Of a DNA stretch of 64,000 bases, positions 35,898 through 46,287 are shown piece after piece. A program made the translations under genes and the position numbers. The DNA is from HXMU1420-13 sp034669965 (lineage in GTDB: Bacteria > Bacteroidota > Rhodothermia > Balneolales > Balneolaceae). Position 1 is the first letter of the stretch, and each line of letters starts with the position of its first letter. The stretch spans positions 469,212 through 533,211 of the forward strand of contig JAXMOK010000002.1 of NCBI GenBank assembly GCA_034669965.1, written 5' to 3'. The notes under the pieces were generated by a model. It was not told where the DNA came from. It saw only the letters and a list, made by a program, of their open reading frames with translations, and ran no database searches.

Positions 35898-36281
35898 CTA
35901 TTGTAAAGATTGATTAAATGAATGCCCGGTCTTTAACTGAAAATTTGTCCAATGACCTTTAATTAGTAGTGCACTACCAAGTAGTGTGATACCGGCCTCA
36001 CCATACTCGCCTAAATATTGATTAAAATACCACGCCAAAAAGATCACAAACACTCCAGAGAGTAAATATATCGATACTTTTTTCGATTCGTGTTTTCGCT
36101 GAAGAGATAAGATTACCGTTGGTGTTATTGCCAGGAAAAAAATAAGATGTGTATAGGCATGAAACTCCTCGAAGGCCGGCCAAATTGGGATAAGAGCGAT
36201 AGCAACCGGAACTAGTAAACAATGAATGGCACAAATACCGGATAATCCTATTCCAATTCTGTCCCAGAATCCTTTTTTCAA
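35898..36281 (-). CDS. MerC domain-containing membrane protein
   Basis: A 127-residue protein with four predicted membrane helices and the GICAIHCLLVPV motif (residues 15-26) with the paired cysteines of MerC-type transporters. The C-terminus has GHWTNFQLKTGHSF. Other mer genes are not nearby, so mercury transport is not established; MerC-like proteins are common in this lineage without a mer operon. Confidence 0.8.
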   Translation of the reverse strand: MKKGFWDRIGIGLSGICAIHCLLVPVAIALIPIWPAFEEFHAYTHLIFFLAITPTVILSLQRKHESKKVSIYLLSGVFVIFLAWYFNQYLGEYGEAGITLLGSALLIKGHWTNFQLKTGHSFNQSLQ

Positions 36282-36360
36282 AACCTAATTTATGAGAAGT
36301 TAATTAGCCTTAAATATACAGATACCATAAATGAGATTATGTAATTTTTTCAGTGATATA

Positions 36361-36386
36361 AAAAAAGGAGGTTGCCCTCCTTTTTT
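36361..36386 (-). terminator. Rho-independent terminator of the T9SS-sorted protein gene
   Basis: AAAAAAGGAGG (36361-36371) pairs with CCTCCTTTTTT (36376-36386) around a TTGC loop, giving a U-tract on either strand. It ends four bases before the stop of the gene at 36391 on the minus strand. Confidence 0.9.
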
Positions 36387-36390
36387 AGTT

Positions 36391-38742
36391 TTACTTAATA
36401 AGTAACATTTTTCGAGTTAGTATTTGATCTCCAAATTCTATCTTATAAATATAAATACCACTTGATAGATTGCTTGCATCAAATAACACAGAATGGCTAC
36501 CAGCTACCATCGCCTTATTAACCAATGATGTAACTTTCTGCCCTAATACATTAAAGACATCTAAACGAACAAGCCCATTTTTTGGAATTGAAAATTCAAT
36601 ATTGGTACTTGGGTTAAATGGATTCGGGTAATTCTGAGATAAAGAAATATGAGTGGGTATAAGAGCTGCATCTTCTTCATTCGATACTGTTGTGCCCGAA
36701 TTAAAATGAGAAAATAATCCAATGCCGGTACCAACTAATAACTCATCGTAGAAAAGAACATTAATATCTGTCCCTACCGGATAGCTATGCCCCAACTCCC
36801 AACTGCTTTCGCCAAGTATATGGTAATACACTTCGTTATCAACTGCTACAAAAAGGGTGTCTTCGCCCATTGAAGCTGCCCGTGCTAACTTACCTTCTAC
36901 AAAAGGAAATCCGGAAGTCGTAATAGGTGTCCAGAGATTATCACCATTCAATGCCTTGTAATAAGTTATTGGATGATTAATTCCAGCATCGGTACCAACG
37001 GCAATTACAGTGTCGCCGGTGGCTGTAAGTTCCAGATCCCATATTGAAGCTACGATAAGCGAACCTGTACTCGTAGAGCTCCCGTTCATATCTTGATCCA
37101 CTGTCCAGCTCGATCCACTTTTAGTGATTTTATACACACTTCGCCCTGACGGATGTTCGAGGTCATAAAGTGCACTTACATAAACGATACTATCGCCGTT
37201 TTCTATAGTAAACACGATATCCGTTAGATCAGTATCCTGGCCTTCTGCACTCTCTTTAATTAGTAGTTGATCCCAATTTGTACCACGATCAGTACTGTAA
37301 AACAAACCGCCTTGCAAACTATCTCGCACCTCGTAAGCTGCAAATATTAAGCTAGAATCATAAGGACTAACCTCAATTGCTCTGGCCATTGTACCCACAT
37401 GTGGCAAATTATAAGGTGCATTTTCCGGTGTAAAGATTCTATTCCAAGTAGTCCCGTCATCTAATGTTCTATAAACCCGGATATTGCCAGCGTATACATA
37501 GGTTGAATCGCTAGGATCAATTTCTATTGAAAAATATGGCGAGCCATCACCCTGAGGGTAATATGATTCGCTCCAACTGGGGCTGGTAAGAAAATCACTT
37601 ACTTTTCGAATACCAGACTTAGAAGCCATCCAGCCTTTATTTTTTGATGCTGTCATATCAAAATCTTGAACTTGCACAGCTTCAACGCCATCATCTATCC
37701 CAAAAATAGATGGTCCTCCATCAATCGATAACCCAATACCTTGGTCGGTGGTCATAAATACCATGCTATCGTTCAATGGGTCGGCAAAAACAACTCCATC
37801 GTTTGGATGAGTTTCTTGAGATGCATTTCCAAATTCACTCCAGCTACCTTCGCCATTATTGTGATTATACAATTTCGAATGATACACACTGTAGCTTGAT
37901 GAATCGCCATGGAATGCAACATTACTGCCCGTAACGCCACTCGCTATACTTGAAGAAGTCCAAGTGCTTTCATCATCGGTATAGGCAACATATTTGTTCA
38001 TGTTATCATCGCCAAATATGAATAATCTACCCGATGGTGCGATGGCAAAAGTTTTCCAATTTACACTGGTCGAGAGTGATGATGTAGAGATTGTGGAAAA
38101 AGTACTACTAGCTGTTAATCCCGCTAAGTTATCATCCGATTTTTTTAGCTCCGGACTACTACCTTCACTAAATACATACACAGAGCCATTAATTAGATGC
38201 ACATCAATTTTTTGCTGACCGGGTGAAATACCCGGAGTGATTTCACTAACTAATGAAGTGACGTTGGCGGATGCATCAACAGTGGATGTAAATATTTTAT
38301 TAGCGTTTAGATAGATTAATGTATCGCCTTTAAAAAGCATGTCCGGTACATAACCAGAAACTACTTGAGTAGGTGCACTACTATTCACATCTACTTTCAT
38401 CAAGCCATCGGAATTATGTGCAAAAAACAAATAACCTGAACTTGTGTGAGCTGCTATAGTTTGAACCGCTGAACCATAATTGTCATCGGCGTCTACCGCC
38501 GAAATTGTGGAAAACGCATTTCCACTTGGTGAGCTGGTGTTTGAATGTGCATCGGCATAAAACAATGTGTTTGCACTCTCAGTTGAAATAAAAATTCGAA
38601 CTGAATCGGCGGTTTTAGCATATCCTGTGATACCAAGAATTCTACCGCCGTACACGGCTTCAACATTTGGTGTGCTAAGTTGGCCAAAAGCCATTGTTGA
38701 AGCTACAATTGTGAATATGAAGCTGAATACTGCTCGTTTCAT
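36391..38742 (-). CDS. Secreted BNR/beta-propeller-like protein with T9SS sorting domain
   Basis: A 783-residue protein with a signal peptide to about residue 20. The middle holds several blade-like repeats: YRTLDDGTTWNRIF, YSTDRGTNWDQLL and related S-x-D-x-G-x-x-W (Asp-box) motifs as in sialidase/BNR or sortilin-like propellers. The C-terminus (about 695-783) is a type A T9SS domain with SQNYPNPFNPSTNIEF and ending in a GIYIYKI..G..ILTRKMLL. Likely exported to the cell surface. The enzyme or ligand is not evident. Confidence 0.82.
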   Translation of the reverse strand: MKRAVFSFIFTIVASTMAFGQLSTPNVEAVYGGRILGITGYAKTADSVRIFISTESANTLFYADAHSNTSSPSGNAFSTISAVDADDNYGSAVQTIAAHTSSGYLFFAHNSDGLMKVDVNSSAPTQVVSGYVPDMLFKGDTLIYLNANKIFTSTVDASANVTSLVSEITPGISPGQQKIDVHLINGSVYVFSEGSSPELKKSDDNLAGLTASSTFSTISTSSLSTSVNWKTFAIAPSGRLFIFGDDNMNKYVAYTDDESTWTSSSIASGVTGSNVAFHGDSSSYSVYHSKLYNHNNGEGSWSEFGNASQETHPNDGVVFADPLNDSMVFMTTDQGIGLSIDGGPSIFGIDDGVEAVQVQDFDMTASKNKGWMASKSGIRKVSDFLTSPSWSESYYPQGDGSPYFSIEIDPSDSTYVYAGNIRVYRTLDDGTTWNRIFTPENAPYNLPHVGTMARAIEVSPYDSSLIFAAYEVRDSLQGGLFYSTDRGTNWDQLLIKESAEGQDTDLTDIVFTIENGDSIVYVSALYDLEHPSGRSVYKITKSGSSWTVDQDMNGSSTSTGSLIVASIWDLELTATGDTVIAVGTDAGINHPITYYKALNGDNLWTPITTSGFPFVEGKLARAASMGEDTLFVAVDNEVYYHILGESSWELGHSYPVGTDINVLFYDELLVGTGIGLFSHFNSGTTVSNEEDAALIPTHISLSQNYPNPFNPSTNIEFSIPKNGLVRLDVFNVLGQKVTSLVNKAMVAGSHSVLFDASNLSSGIYIYKIEFGDQILTRKMLLIK

Positions 38743-38999
38743 ATTACCCCTTAATTAAGTTTAAATTTACTAAGAACGCAGAAGCTACGATCAATGTACT
38801 ATATACATGATATGAAACAACCTAACAGTTAGATTTTTCTTAAAAATCCAATAGCTTCTATTTCCTTTATGAATAAAGTTCATCGGCATATTTCGATTTT
38901 TATTAACAAAACACGTTAAATCGAAACTATAGATGGGTTATAACGGGCTGTGTTGAACAATAATTTCTTCTACCCATTATTCATTGCTCAAATAAAGAA

Positions 39000-39020
39000 A
39001 AGCCCGAAAAATTCGGGCTT
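39000..39020 (-). terminator. Terminator of the Bax inhibitor-1 family gene
   Basis: AAGCCCGAA (39000-39008) pairs with TTCGGGCTT (39012-39020), followed on the minus strand by TTCTTTATTTG. It lies 12 bases after the stop codon. Confidence 0.85.
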
Positions 39021-39031
39021 ATTGGTTGATT

Positions 39032-39724
39032 TTATCTTCGATTGCCGAAAATTCGTAACAAGAAAATAAACATGTTGATGAAATCAAGATAAAGAGTGAG
39101 CGCACCCATAATTGCACCTTTTCTTCCCGCTTCCGAGTCGGCCTCCAACTCTAAACTCATCTGCTTTATTTTCTGAGTATCATAAGCTGTTAAACCAATG
39201 AAAATTAAGACTCCAGCATAGGAAATCAACCAATATATTGTAGGATTAGCCCAAAATATATTAACTACCGAAGCTAATATCAGCCCAATCAAGGCCATAA
39301 AAAGTAAATTACCCCAACTGGATAAATCCTTTTTAGTGAAGTATCCATAGGCACTCATTAAACCAAAAGTACCGGCCGTAATGAAAAACGTTTGAGCCAC
39401 CGAAGCCTGTGTATATATCAACAAAAGTATAGAAAGTGTGAGGCCATTTAACGCAGAGTAAAGCATGAATAATCCAATTGCCATATTAGAGCTCATATTC
39501 ATGATGTTTCTACTTAACCAAAAAACAATTCCAAGCTCGGCAATAATAATTCCAAAAAAGACTATTTGATTGCCAACGATAAAGTATAGAAGAGCGTCGG
39601 ATTGCACTGTGCGGAATGCAATAAAACCTGTAAGAACCAGAGCTAAACACATCCATGCGTATACTTTGTTGATGAAACTAGCCTGAATTGTTTCTACTTG
39701 TTGAGCTGATAATTGAGCTTGCAT
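39032..39724 (-). CDS. Bax inhibitor-1/YccA family membrane protein
   Basis: A 230-residue protein with seven predicted membrane helices. NKVYAWMCLALVLTGFIAF near the N-terminus, ALNGLTLSILL and the C-terminal GLTAYDTQKIKQM and GALTLYLDFINMFIFLLRI are family hallmarks, including the Asp residues of the proposed pH-sensing pair. Related proteins interact with FtsH or conduct Ca2+; the bacterial role is unclear. Confidence 0.93.
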   Translation of the reverse strand: MQAQLSAQQVETIQASFINKVYAWMCLALVLTGFIAFRTVQSDALLYFIVGNQIVFFGIIIAELGIVFWLSRNIMNMSSNMAIGLFMLYSALNGLTLSILLLIYTQASVAQTFFITAGTFGLMSAYGYFTKKDLSSWGNLLFMALIGLILASVVNIFWANPTIYWLISYAGVLIFIGLTAYDTQKIKQMSLELEADSEAGRKGAIMGALTLYLDFINMFIFLLRIFGNRR

Positions 39725-39804
39725 AGTCTAAATCTGTGTTGAAAATTATTAATCAATTATAGGCTTAAAGGTAGCAAACTCGGTGGAAAAAATTGCTATA
39801 GTTA

Positions 39805-42417
39805 TCAACTACCAATCCAATAGCTCAACTTTATCAGAAAAATATTAATTGGCTTATTTTTGAAGGTATCAAGCGTCCCTTTAAAAGGTTCAAACATTCC
39901 ATTTGTTTGATTGAATTCTGTTCGATCTTGTTGCCAAACTAAGAAAAGTGAAGAACCCGGACGATATTCCCATCGAAGTACCGCATTTCCTTGCAATGAT
40001 TTAAAATCCCAATCCTGGTTTTCATCTAGAAATTGGTCAAATTCCGGATCAATGCTATCAAAGTTGTATGTCTTTCTTTCGGAGAAGGTTTTATAGTTCG
40101 AGAAATCTGCGATATAGTTGAATGGTCGCAAATAGGTTTGGAGGCTTAAATTTGGCCTAAAAGTGATATCAGCACGAATTTCGGTATAAAACACATTCAA
40201 GTCGTTATTAGAAAATACATAATCCGGCACATCATCACCGGTGATGTCGAAATAACTAAAGTATTGATCGGTATCTTTAGAACGTAAATAGCCCGGAGCA
40301 AATCTAAGATTGATATTAGTTGCAGGCCGGAAATTTAAGCCGAGATCCACTGAATATTGGAATTCTCCAGAAGCATCACTTCGGTAAGAGCTGGAAAGGT
40401 TTCCATACAAACTTTGAGAGGCATCAGTAGTAATATTAATGTATGTATTCCAATCTTTTGGTCGCCGCATCACAGGTCCACCCCTTGCAATTCGATCGTT
40501 ATAAAACTTTCCGGTTACACCAAGTGTAGAAACTACTGTCCACAAGTTATTGAACTGAAAATACCCACCTATTGAATAATAATTGAAAATCATGTCGCCA
40601 TCAAAATTCCATGCATGCGAAACATCTCCCCATAACAAATAAAAATTGAAAGCGTCTGACTCCACATTTAGATATTCAACATAATAGTGCGGCGCACGGT
40701 AATCTGCCCTCTCTAAAAATCCTATATCATTAATTTCGTATTCAGGACTCATTTCAGAATAAGTAAACGAATATCGAAGTCCGCTTCCGCTGTATTTACC
40801 AATGCTAAACTCCCCAAAGTAACCGGTCATGCTAGTCATTGATGAATCGATACTGAGTCCATCAGAATCTACTCGATTGAAATATCTGGCAGAGGTTTGT
40901 TGAGTGCGTAACAAGGCATTTTCACTACCATTTACGTTACTCATCACAAATACACCACTGGCGCCCCAATTTCGAGTGTTCCAATAATATTGAGCATCTA
41001 AGCCTACTTGGTAGGCCGACTCATGAAGATATTCAGAGAGATAAGAATTTGAAAAATCACGATTAACCGAACTGATAAAGCCACCGATTTGTGCATCGGT
41101 TTTCGATAAATCCTTACGAACCCGGCCAACCATATAGTTTGTTGCCGGTTCAGCAATTAAGCTTCCTCTTCTATTATTTACAACATCAAAATAATTGATG
41201 TTTTCTTTAAGGGTATACGAATCTAAAAAGCCTACTGATAACCCATTTTGAGTTTTCCCGCTCACTTTAGCAGCCCCGGCTATAGTAGTTACTGGATTTC
41301 TTGACGTATAATTTAGATTTACCGCCTCGTTGCCTACCGAAATACTCTGCGGGCTTTCGCTTACTAGAAACGGGGTTCTACCTATCCTTCTAGAATAAAA
41401 ATTAACATGGCTTTTATAGGTATTTGCACTGGTTGTGCCACCAAAATTAAATATATCATTTCCTTCGAGGAAAAATGGTCGTCTTTCTTCGAAGAACAAT
41501 TCAAACTCTGTAAGATTTATGGTTGCCGGATCGGCTTCAACTTGGCCAAAATCGGGATTAACAGTTGCTGTGAGTGTAAAATCTGAGGTTATTCCATATT
41601 TGATATCACCACCTATTTTAGCCTCGAAATCATTTTTTTCGTAGAAGGGATTATCCTCTGAACCAACCTGATTATTAGTGAACCCGGCTGATGCATACGG
41701 TAGTATTTCGAGTCGCGTTGGCTGATCGAGATCCGAGATTCCTTTCAACTCTCCAAATTTTGAAACCAAGCCATATTCTTCTCTTGGAGTACGTGCCCAA
41801 AAACTAATTTCTGCTCTGCGGGCAATTCTTCGTTGAAAATTAATTCCCCACGTTTGTACGTTATTCGATGATGTGAAGCGTAGTTGCGAAAGTGGAATTC
41901 TGAATTCTGCGATCCAACCATCATTAACGATTCTCGATTTCACTTCCCAAACGGCATCCCACAATACATCTTCTTGCATATCGTCGAAATACATGATGTC
42001 TTTTTGAACGCCTAGAGGGTTTGCAGCAAAAGTAAAGGCAGTTCTGTTATCATTGTAACTGTCGATATTTACATACACCCAATCGCTGGCATCGCTACCA
42101 TCTCGCCGAAATAGATTTGCAGTTATGGAATCGGGGTTACTATCGTAAGCGTACGCTGCTACATAAAGATACTTGTCAGAAAATACTACTCGCATTTCTG
42201 TTCTTTCTGTAGCTGGACGTCCATCAAACGGTGCTGATTGTGTAAACCCGGAAACTGATTCGGCTTTTTGCCAAATAGGATCGTCTAGAAATCCATCGAT
42301 ATTTAACTCTGAATCATTAGAGATTTTTGTTGCTGTTATTGTGTAATCTTGTGCCTCTAACTCTGAAAAAAAGACTGCAAATACTGCAAGCAGCCCAAAT
42401 ACCCTTGCTATTCTCAT
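39805..42417 (-). CDS. DUF5916 domain protein, first paralogue
   Basis: An 870-residue protein from the ATG at 42417 (MRIARVFGLLAVFAVFFSE signal peptide; a further upstream ATG would bury it). N-terminal CBM9-like domain (LNIDGFLDDPIWQKAESVSGF, YVAAYAYDSNPDSI) and a large C-terminal part resembling an outer-membrane beta-barrel, with the conserved FGQVEADPATINL and RRPFFLEGNDIF of the family. Ends in a hydrophobic FLIKLSYWIGS, typical of an OMP C-terminus. Substrate unknown. It is paralogous to the next gene. Confidence 0.88.
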   Translation of the reverse strand: MRIARVFGLLAVFAVFFSELEAQDYTITATKISNDSELNIDGFLDDPIWQKAESVSGFTQSAPFDGRPATERTEMRVVFSDKYLYVAAYAYDSNPDSITANLFRRDGSDASDWVYVNIDSYNDNRTAFTFAANPLGVQKDIMYFDDMQEDVLWDAVWEVKSRIVNDGWIAEFRIPLSQLRFTSSNNVQTWGINFQRRIARRAEISFWARTPREEYGLVSKFGELKGISDLDQPTRLEILPYASAGFTNNQVGSEDNPFYEKNDFEAKIGGDIKYGITSDFTLTATVNPDFGQVEADPATINLTEFELFFEERRPFFLEGNDIFNFGGTTSANTYKSHVNFYSRRIGRTPFLVSESPQSISVGNEAVNLNYTSRNPVTTIAGAAKVSGKTQNGLSVGFLDSYTLKENINYFDVVNNRRGSLIAEPATNYMVGRVRKDLSKTDAQIGGFISSVNRDFSNSYLSEYLHESAYQVGLDAQYYWNTRNWGASGVFVMSNVNGSENALLRTQQTSARYFNRVDSDGLSIDSSMTSMTGYFGEFSIGKYSGSGLRYSFTYSEMSPEYEINDIGFLERADYRAPHYYVEYLNVESDAFNFYLLWGDVSHAWNFDGDMIFNYYSIGGYFQFNNLWTVVSTLGVTGKFYNDRIARGGPVMRRPKDWNTYINITTDASQSLYGNLSSSYRSDASGEFQYSVDLGLNFRPATNINLRFAPGYLRSKDTDQYFSYFDITGDDVPDYVFSNNDLNVFYTEIRADITFRPNLSLQTYLRPFNYIADFSNYKTFSERKTYNFDSIDPEFDQFLDENQDWDFKSLQGNAVLRWEYRPGSSLFLVWQQDRTEFNQTNGMFEPFKGTLDTFKNKPINIFLIKLSYWIGS

Positions 42418-42513
42418 GTATTTTGATTGCTGATGAACGATTATGGGGCCGATAAAAACCAATTAACGCCGACGTGTACAGCTAAGAGAGAGTTAGTTAC
42501 AGAGTGTTACATA

Positions 42514-42539
42514 AAAAAAGGGACCGAAGTCCCTTTTTT
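42514..42539 (-). terminator. Terminator between the two DUF5916 genes
   Basis: AAAAAAGGGAC (42514-42524) pairs with GTCCCTTTTTT (42529-42539) with a CGAA loop. It lies 16 bases after the stop of the 42556 gene. The two DUF5916 genes are therefore separate units. Confidence 0.9.
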
Positions 42540-42555
42540 ATAAGCTATTTTTTTA

Positions 42556-45354
42556 TCAAGAACTTAACCAATAACTCAATTTTACTAAAAAGATATTACT
42601 TGGTTTGGGATCAAAAATGTCGATCATGTCTTGGCCGATGTTAAATCTCCCATCACTTATACTTCCATTTCTACTTTGTTGCCATACAAGGAATAGTGTT
42701 GATCCCGGCTTGTATTCCCATCGAAATACGGCATTACCTTGAAGTGAGCGGAAGGTGAAATCGGTGCGACGGAAGCTGAAATCTGATTCTCCGTTATTGT
42801 CAATATCTACTTGATAATTTCCATTTCCGGCATCCGTAATTGTTCCTTCATCCTTTCCATAGCGATCGAAATCAAAGGTACCGGGAGTTTTAAACTCACC
42901 AAAATTGGAGAATTTAAACGAATTAATGAATGGGCGAACAAAAGTCTGTAAGCTCATTGTTGGGCTGAATGTCCAATTCAATCGAATTTCGGTCGAAAAA
43001 TTCATACTTCTGGAATCTGCAAAGATGTAGCGACGACCAAAGGTTTGACCTGCATCTGGAGCATTACCGTCTCTAACAATATTAGCTACAAATTGATCTT
43101 CATCCATTTCAAAGCCTATTTGTGGCTCTAAGGTTAATTGAATATTTGTTGCCGGACGGAAGGATATATCAGCCCAATAGTAATCATCGAACTCGTTTCC
43201 TACGTCTCTTCTATGGTACTGACCATGTCCAAATGAAATGTCTTTTGAGCGATCGGAACCGACGTTAAAGTTAAAGCCCGATCCACCATTTACTTTCATT
43301 AGCGGTCCACCACGAGTCAAGCGATCAGAATATTGACCAAATGAGGTGTTAACATTCATATTAAAATGCCAGTTATTATTAAATCGAGTGAAACCACCAA
43401 GGTTGATATTTCTCCAGATTGCATCACCGTCAAAATTCCACCCATAGAGATGATTACTCCAAACTTGCCAATACTGTACATGCAATGGTGCAGTTTCTTG
43501 CCATTGAAAAGCTAAAGCCATTGCTCGATAATCAGCACGGTTCTGAAAACCAATATCATTGGTTTCGTAGCCCGGGCTTACTTCAGAATAAGTAACCGAA
43601 CCACTGAAATTATCGCCTCCTGCTTTTCTTAGGCTAAATTCACCGGCATAGCCTTCTAAACTGGTTTTACTCGCGTCAACACTAAGTTCATCAGAATCCA
43701 CACGTTGATAATACCGCTGTGGCGCCATTTGTGCATTCGTGATAACATCGGTTGTTCCATTAATCTGACTTACAGAAAATGTACCACTTACCACATATTT
43801 GCGATCATCCCAATTATGTTCAAAATCAGCACCTGCGATATATGCTGAATTACGTAAATAGGTTTCGAAATAAGTGTTATCAATTCTGCGATTCACAGCA
43901 CTTAAAAAGCCACCAGCTACTGTATTACCTTCGTTAATGTCTTTCTTTACGCGCGACACTAAATAATTTGTAGTTGGTTCAGCGATGAATGTACCTTGGG
44001 CGCGGCCCAAATTAGCACCTTGCAATGCAGTAAAATCTCCTTCCTCTTCTAATGTAATCGCATTTAGCACGCCAATCGACCAACCATTTTGTGTTTTACC
44101 ACTGAGTTTTGCAGCAGCTGCAATACTAGTTTGATCGGGTACGTCGCGGTACGTTCTGCCATTAGCATTCACACTATCAGCGTTATAATAAGCGCCATTA
44201 TTGTACGAATTTGCTATGCCTAGATTCCCTTGAGGTGTTCGCCCAATTCTGCGTGAGTAGAATGTATTTGGGTTACCCGCCGAATTATTGGTATTGGTGC
44301 GACCAAACCTAAAAATATCATTTCCTTCCAAGAAGAAAGGTCGACGTTCGGGGAAGAAAATTTCAAACTGTGATAAATTTATCGTTGCAGGATCTGCTTC
44401 TACTTGCCCAAAATCAGGGTTAATTGTTGCTGTAAGTGTTAAATCTGAAGTGATGCCATATTTAATGTCGCCACCAATATTACCGCCTACATCTGTGGCA
44501 TTATAGTATGGATTGGAAGCATCACCCGGCTCTCTTGTTAATGAACTTGACACATAAGGTGTGATTTCTAGTCGGCGTGGTTCTTCTAAATCTCGGATTC
44601 CGTAAAGTCTCCCAAATTTAGAAACCAATCCAGATTCACGCTGTGAAGTTTCCGACCAATAGTTAAACTCGTTATTTCGAGCTATACGTCGCTGAAAGTT
44701 CACTCCCCAAGTTTGTACCGATTGGTTGGAACTAAAGCGTAATTGCGACAATGGAATTTTCATCTCTACTGACCAGCCCTCGTTTGTTATTTTGGAAGTT
44801 GCCTCCCAAACAGCATCCCAAAGAATGTCCTCCCCATCGTCGTCGTAATACAGAATATCTTTTTGCACACCAGACGGATTAACCGCAAATGTAAATGCTG
44901 TTCTTTTATCGTTATAGCTATCAAAGCTCACATACACCCAATCACTTGCTTCGTTACCATCGCGCCTAAAAAGTGCTTTGGTTATAGAATCAGGATTAGA
45001 TTCATAAGCCATCACCCCAACATAGATATGAGAATCGGTATATAGAATTCTAGCTTCTGTGCGTTGGCTTGGTGTGCCACCATCAACAGGAAATCGTTGG
45101 GTAAAATCGGTAGCATAAGGTGCATTTTGCCACTCAGCTTCATCAAGATACCCATCAAGTTTAATCTGCGAATTTGTAGAAATTCTAACAGCCGTCATAT
45201 TAGGGTTATCTTGAGTTCCTCTACGAACATCATCACTTTTTTTGATGGTATTTACGTAGGTTTCGTTGCTCTCTTTTCCCGGAGTTACATTTTGCGCATT
45301 TGTTTGCGCCCCGAGAACAAGACATAGTAATAGTATGGTTATTATTTTTTGCAT
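42556..45354 (-). CDS. DUF5916 domain protein, second paralogue
   Basis: A 932-residue protein, signal peptide to about residue 20 (QTNAQ). It shows the same plan as its neighbour: CBM9-like domain (KLDGYLDEAEWQNAPYATDF), FGQVEADPATINL, RRPFFLEGNDIFRFG and a final NIFLVKLSYWLSS. It has an N-terminal spacer of about 35 residues more and a longer barrel region. Promoter region holds a TGTAAC box, also seen before the ECF sigma gene. Function unknown, outer membrane location inferred. Confidence 0.88.
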   Translation of the reverse strand: MQKIITILLLCLVLGAQTNAQNVTPGKESNETYVNTIKKSDDVRRGTQDNPNMTAVRISTNSQIKLDGYLDEAEWQNAPYATDFTQRFPVDGGTPSQRTEARILYTDSHIYVGVMAYESNPDSITKALFRRDGNEASDWVYVSFDSYNDKRTAFTFAVNPSGVQKDILYYDDDGEDILWDAVWEATSKITNEGWSVEMKIPLSQLRFSSNQSVQTWGVNFQRRIARNNEFNYWSETSQRESGLVSKFGRLYGIRDLEEPRRLEITPYVSSSLTREPGDASNPYYNATDVGGNIGGDIKYGITSDLTLTATINPDFGQVEADPATINLSQFEIFFPERRPFFLEGNDIFRFGRTNTNNSAGNPNTFYSRRIGRTPQGNLGIANSYNNGAYYNADSVNANGRTYRDVPDQTSIAAAAKLSGKTQNGWSIGVLNAITLEEEGDFTALQGANLGRAQGTFIAEPTTNYLVSRVKKDINEGNTVAGGFLSAVNRRIDNTYFETYLRNSAYIAGADFEHNWDDRKYVVSGTFSVSQINGTTDVITNAQMAPQRYYQRVDSDELSVDASKTSLEGYAGEFSLRKAGGDNFSGSVTYSEVSPGYETNDIGFQNRADYRAMALAFQWQETAPLHVQYWQVWSNHLYGWNFDGDAIWRNINLGGFTRFNNNWHFNMNVNTSFGQYSDRLTRGGPLMKVNGGSGFNFNVGSDRSKDISFGHGQYHRRDVGNEFDDYYWADISFRPATNIQLTLEPQIGFEMDEDQFVANIVRDGNAPDAGQTFGRRYIFADSRSMNFSTEIRLNWTFSPTMSLQTFVRPFINSFKFSNFGEFKTPGTFDFDRYGKDEGTITDAGNGNYQVDIDNNGESDFSFRRTDFTFRSLQGNAVFRWEYKPGSTLFLVWQQSRNGSISDGRFNIGQDMIDIFDPKPSNIFLVKLSYWLSS

Positions 45355-45474
45355 AGTACCTGACTTAGAAAGGAATCTATATCTGCCTGCTCTCCAACAT
45401 TTTAGCAGAAAAGATGACCAGTTGCGATGTTTAGCTATTGCACGAATTAGAAACGAAAACGTTACATCGCTTTA

Positions 45475-46275
45475 CTAGTTTTTACTTATTTCTATATCGC
45501 CGTGCAGGGTCTTAAATAAGTATTCTGGTCCACCACCATTTACCTTTCCGGTAATCCATTTATTAATGGTAACGGAATACACTCCATTTCTCTCTGATGT
45601 TTCTTTAGAAGATCCGGTTCTATCAATTACCATATCAAAATTTGTGTATACATCGCCATAGTCGGTTTTCATTTTACCATTAAAGCGAGTATCAGCAGGG
45701 AACGTCACTTCTATATCTCCATTGAGGCCATTAAACGACATTGGGGCATTTTCCATTACCGAAGTAAACTCAACTTCGATGTCTCCGTTTATGCTATTGC
45801 AAATCAATGATCCACCAATCTTCATCATTTCGACATCGCCGTTGGTGGCTTTAATCTCATGTTCGCCGTTAATATTCTCCACCATAACATCGCCGTGGGT
45901 TAAATTTACTATGGCCGAAAAATTTACGGGGACCCAAATTTCTAAATCAAGATCGTCGTTATTTGGTGCTGTTCTAACTGAAACCACATTATTGTCTTCA
46001 GTTACTTCAACTCCTCCACCGCCTGAAGAAATTTTTCTAAGTCCGTTTCTATTGTAGGCATCCTCCAGGTCTTCATCTTCACCATTAATAATTATCCGAA
46101 CTTCATCCCCATCGTACCCTTTTATGTAAATCTCGTCTGCATAAACTGAGTGTACTTTTAATTTGCCAGGCGCATTTGGGTTTGTAAGTGGAATTCTAAG
46201 GTCACTTTGAGCTTGTACCAAAGTGGTTGCAAGTATTGCAATTAAAGCTGTAAATAATATTCTAGAAATTTTCAT
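45475..46275 (-). CDS. DUF4097-like secreted beta-solenoid protein, second of pair
   Basis: A 266-residue protein with a signal peptide to about residue 22. Repeated short strands of the form (V/L)..(I/V)NG(D/E)(I/V) such as GDVMVENINGEHEIKATNGD and SINGDIEVEF are typical of DUF4097 (putative adhesin) right-handed solenoids. Last gene of the sigma/anti-sigma operon; 12 bases after its paralogue. Likely envelope-located. Confidence 0.75.
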   Translation of the reverse strand: MKISRILFTALIAILATTLVQAQSDLRIPLTNPNAPGKLKVHSVYADEIYIKGYDGDEVRIIINGEDEDLEDAYNRNGLRKISSGGGGVEVTEDNNVVSVRTAPNNDDLDLEIWVPVNFSAIVNLTHGDVMVENINGEHEIKATNGDVEMMKIGGSLICNSINGDIEVEFTSVMENAPMSFNGLNGDIEVTFPADTRFNGKMKTDYGDVYTNFDMVIDRTGSSKETSERNGVYSVTINKWITGKVNGGGPEYLFKTLHGDIEISKN

Positions 46276-46287
46276 TGTTTTCTCTTT

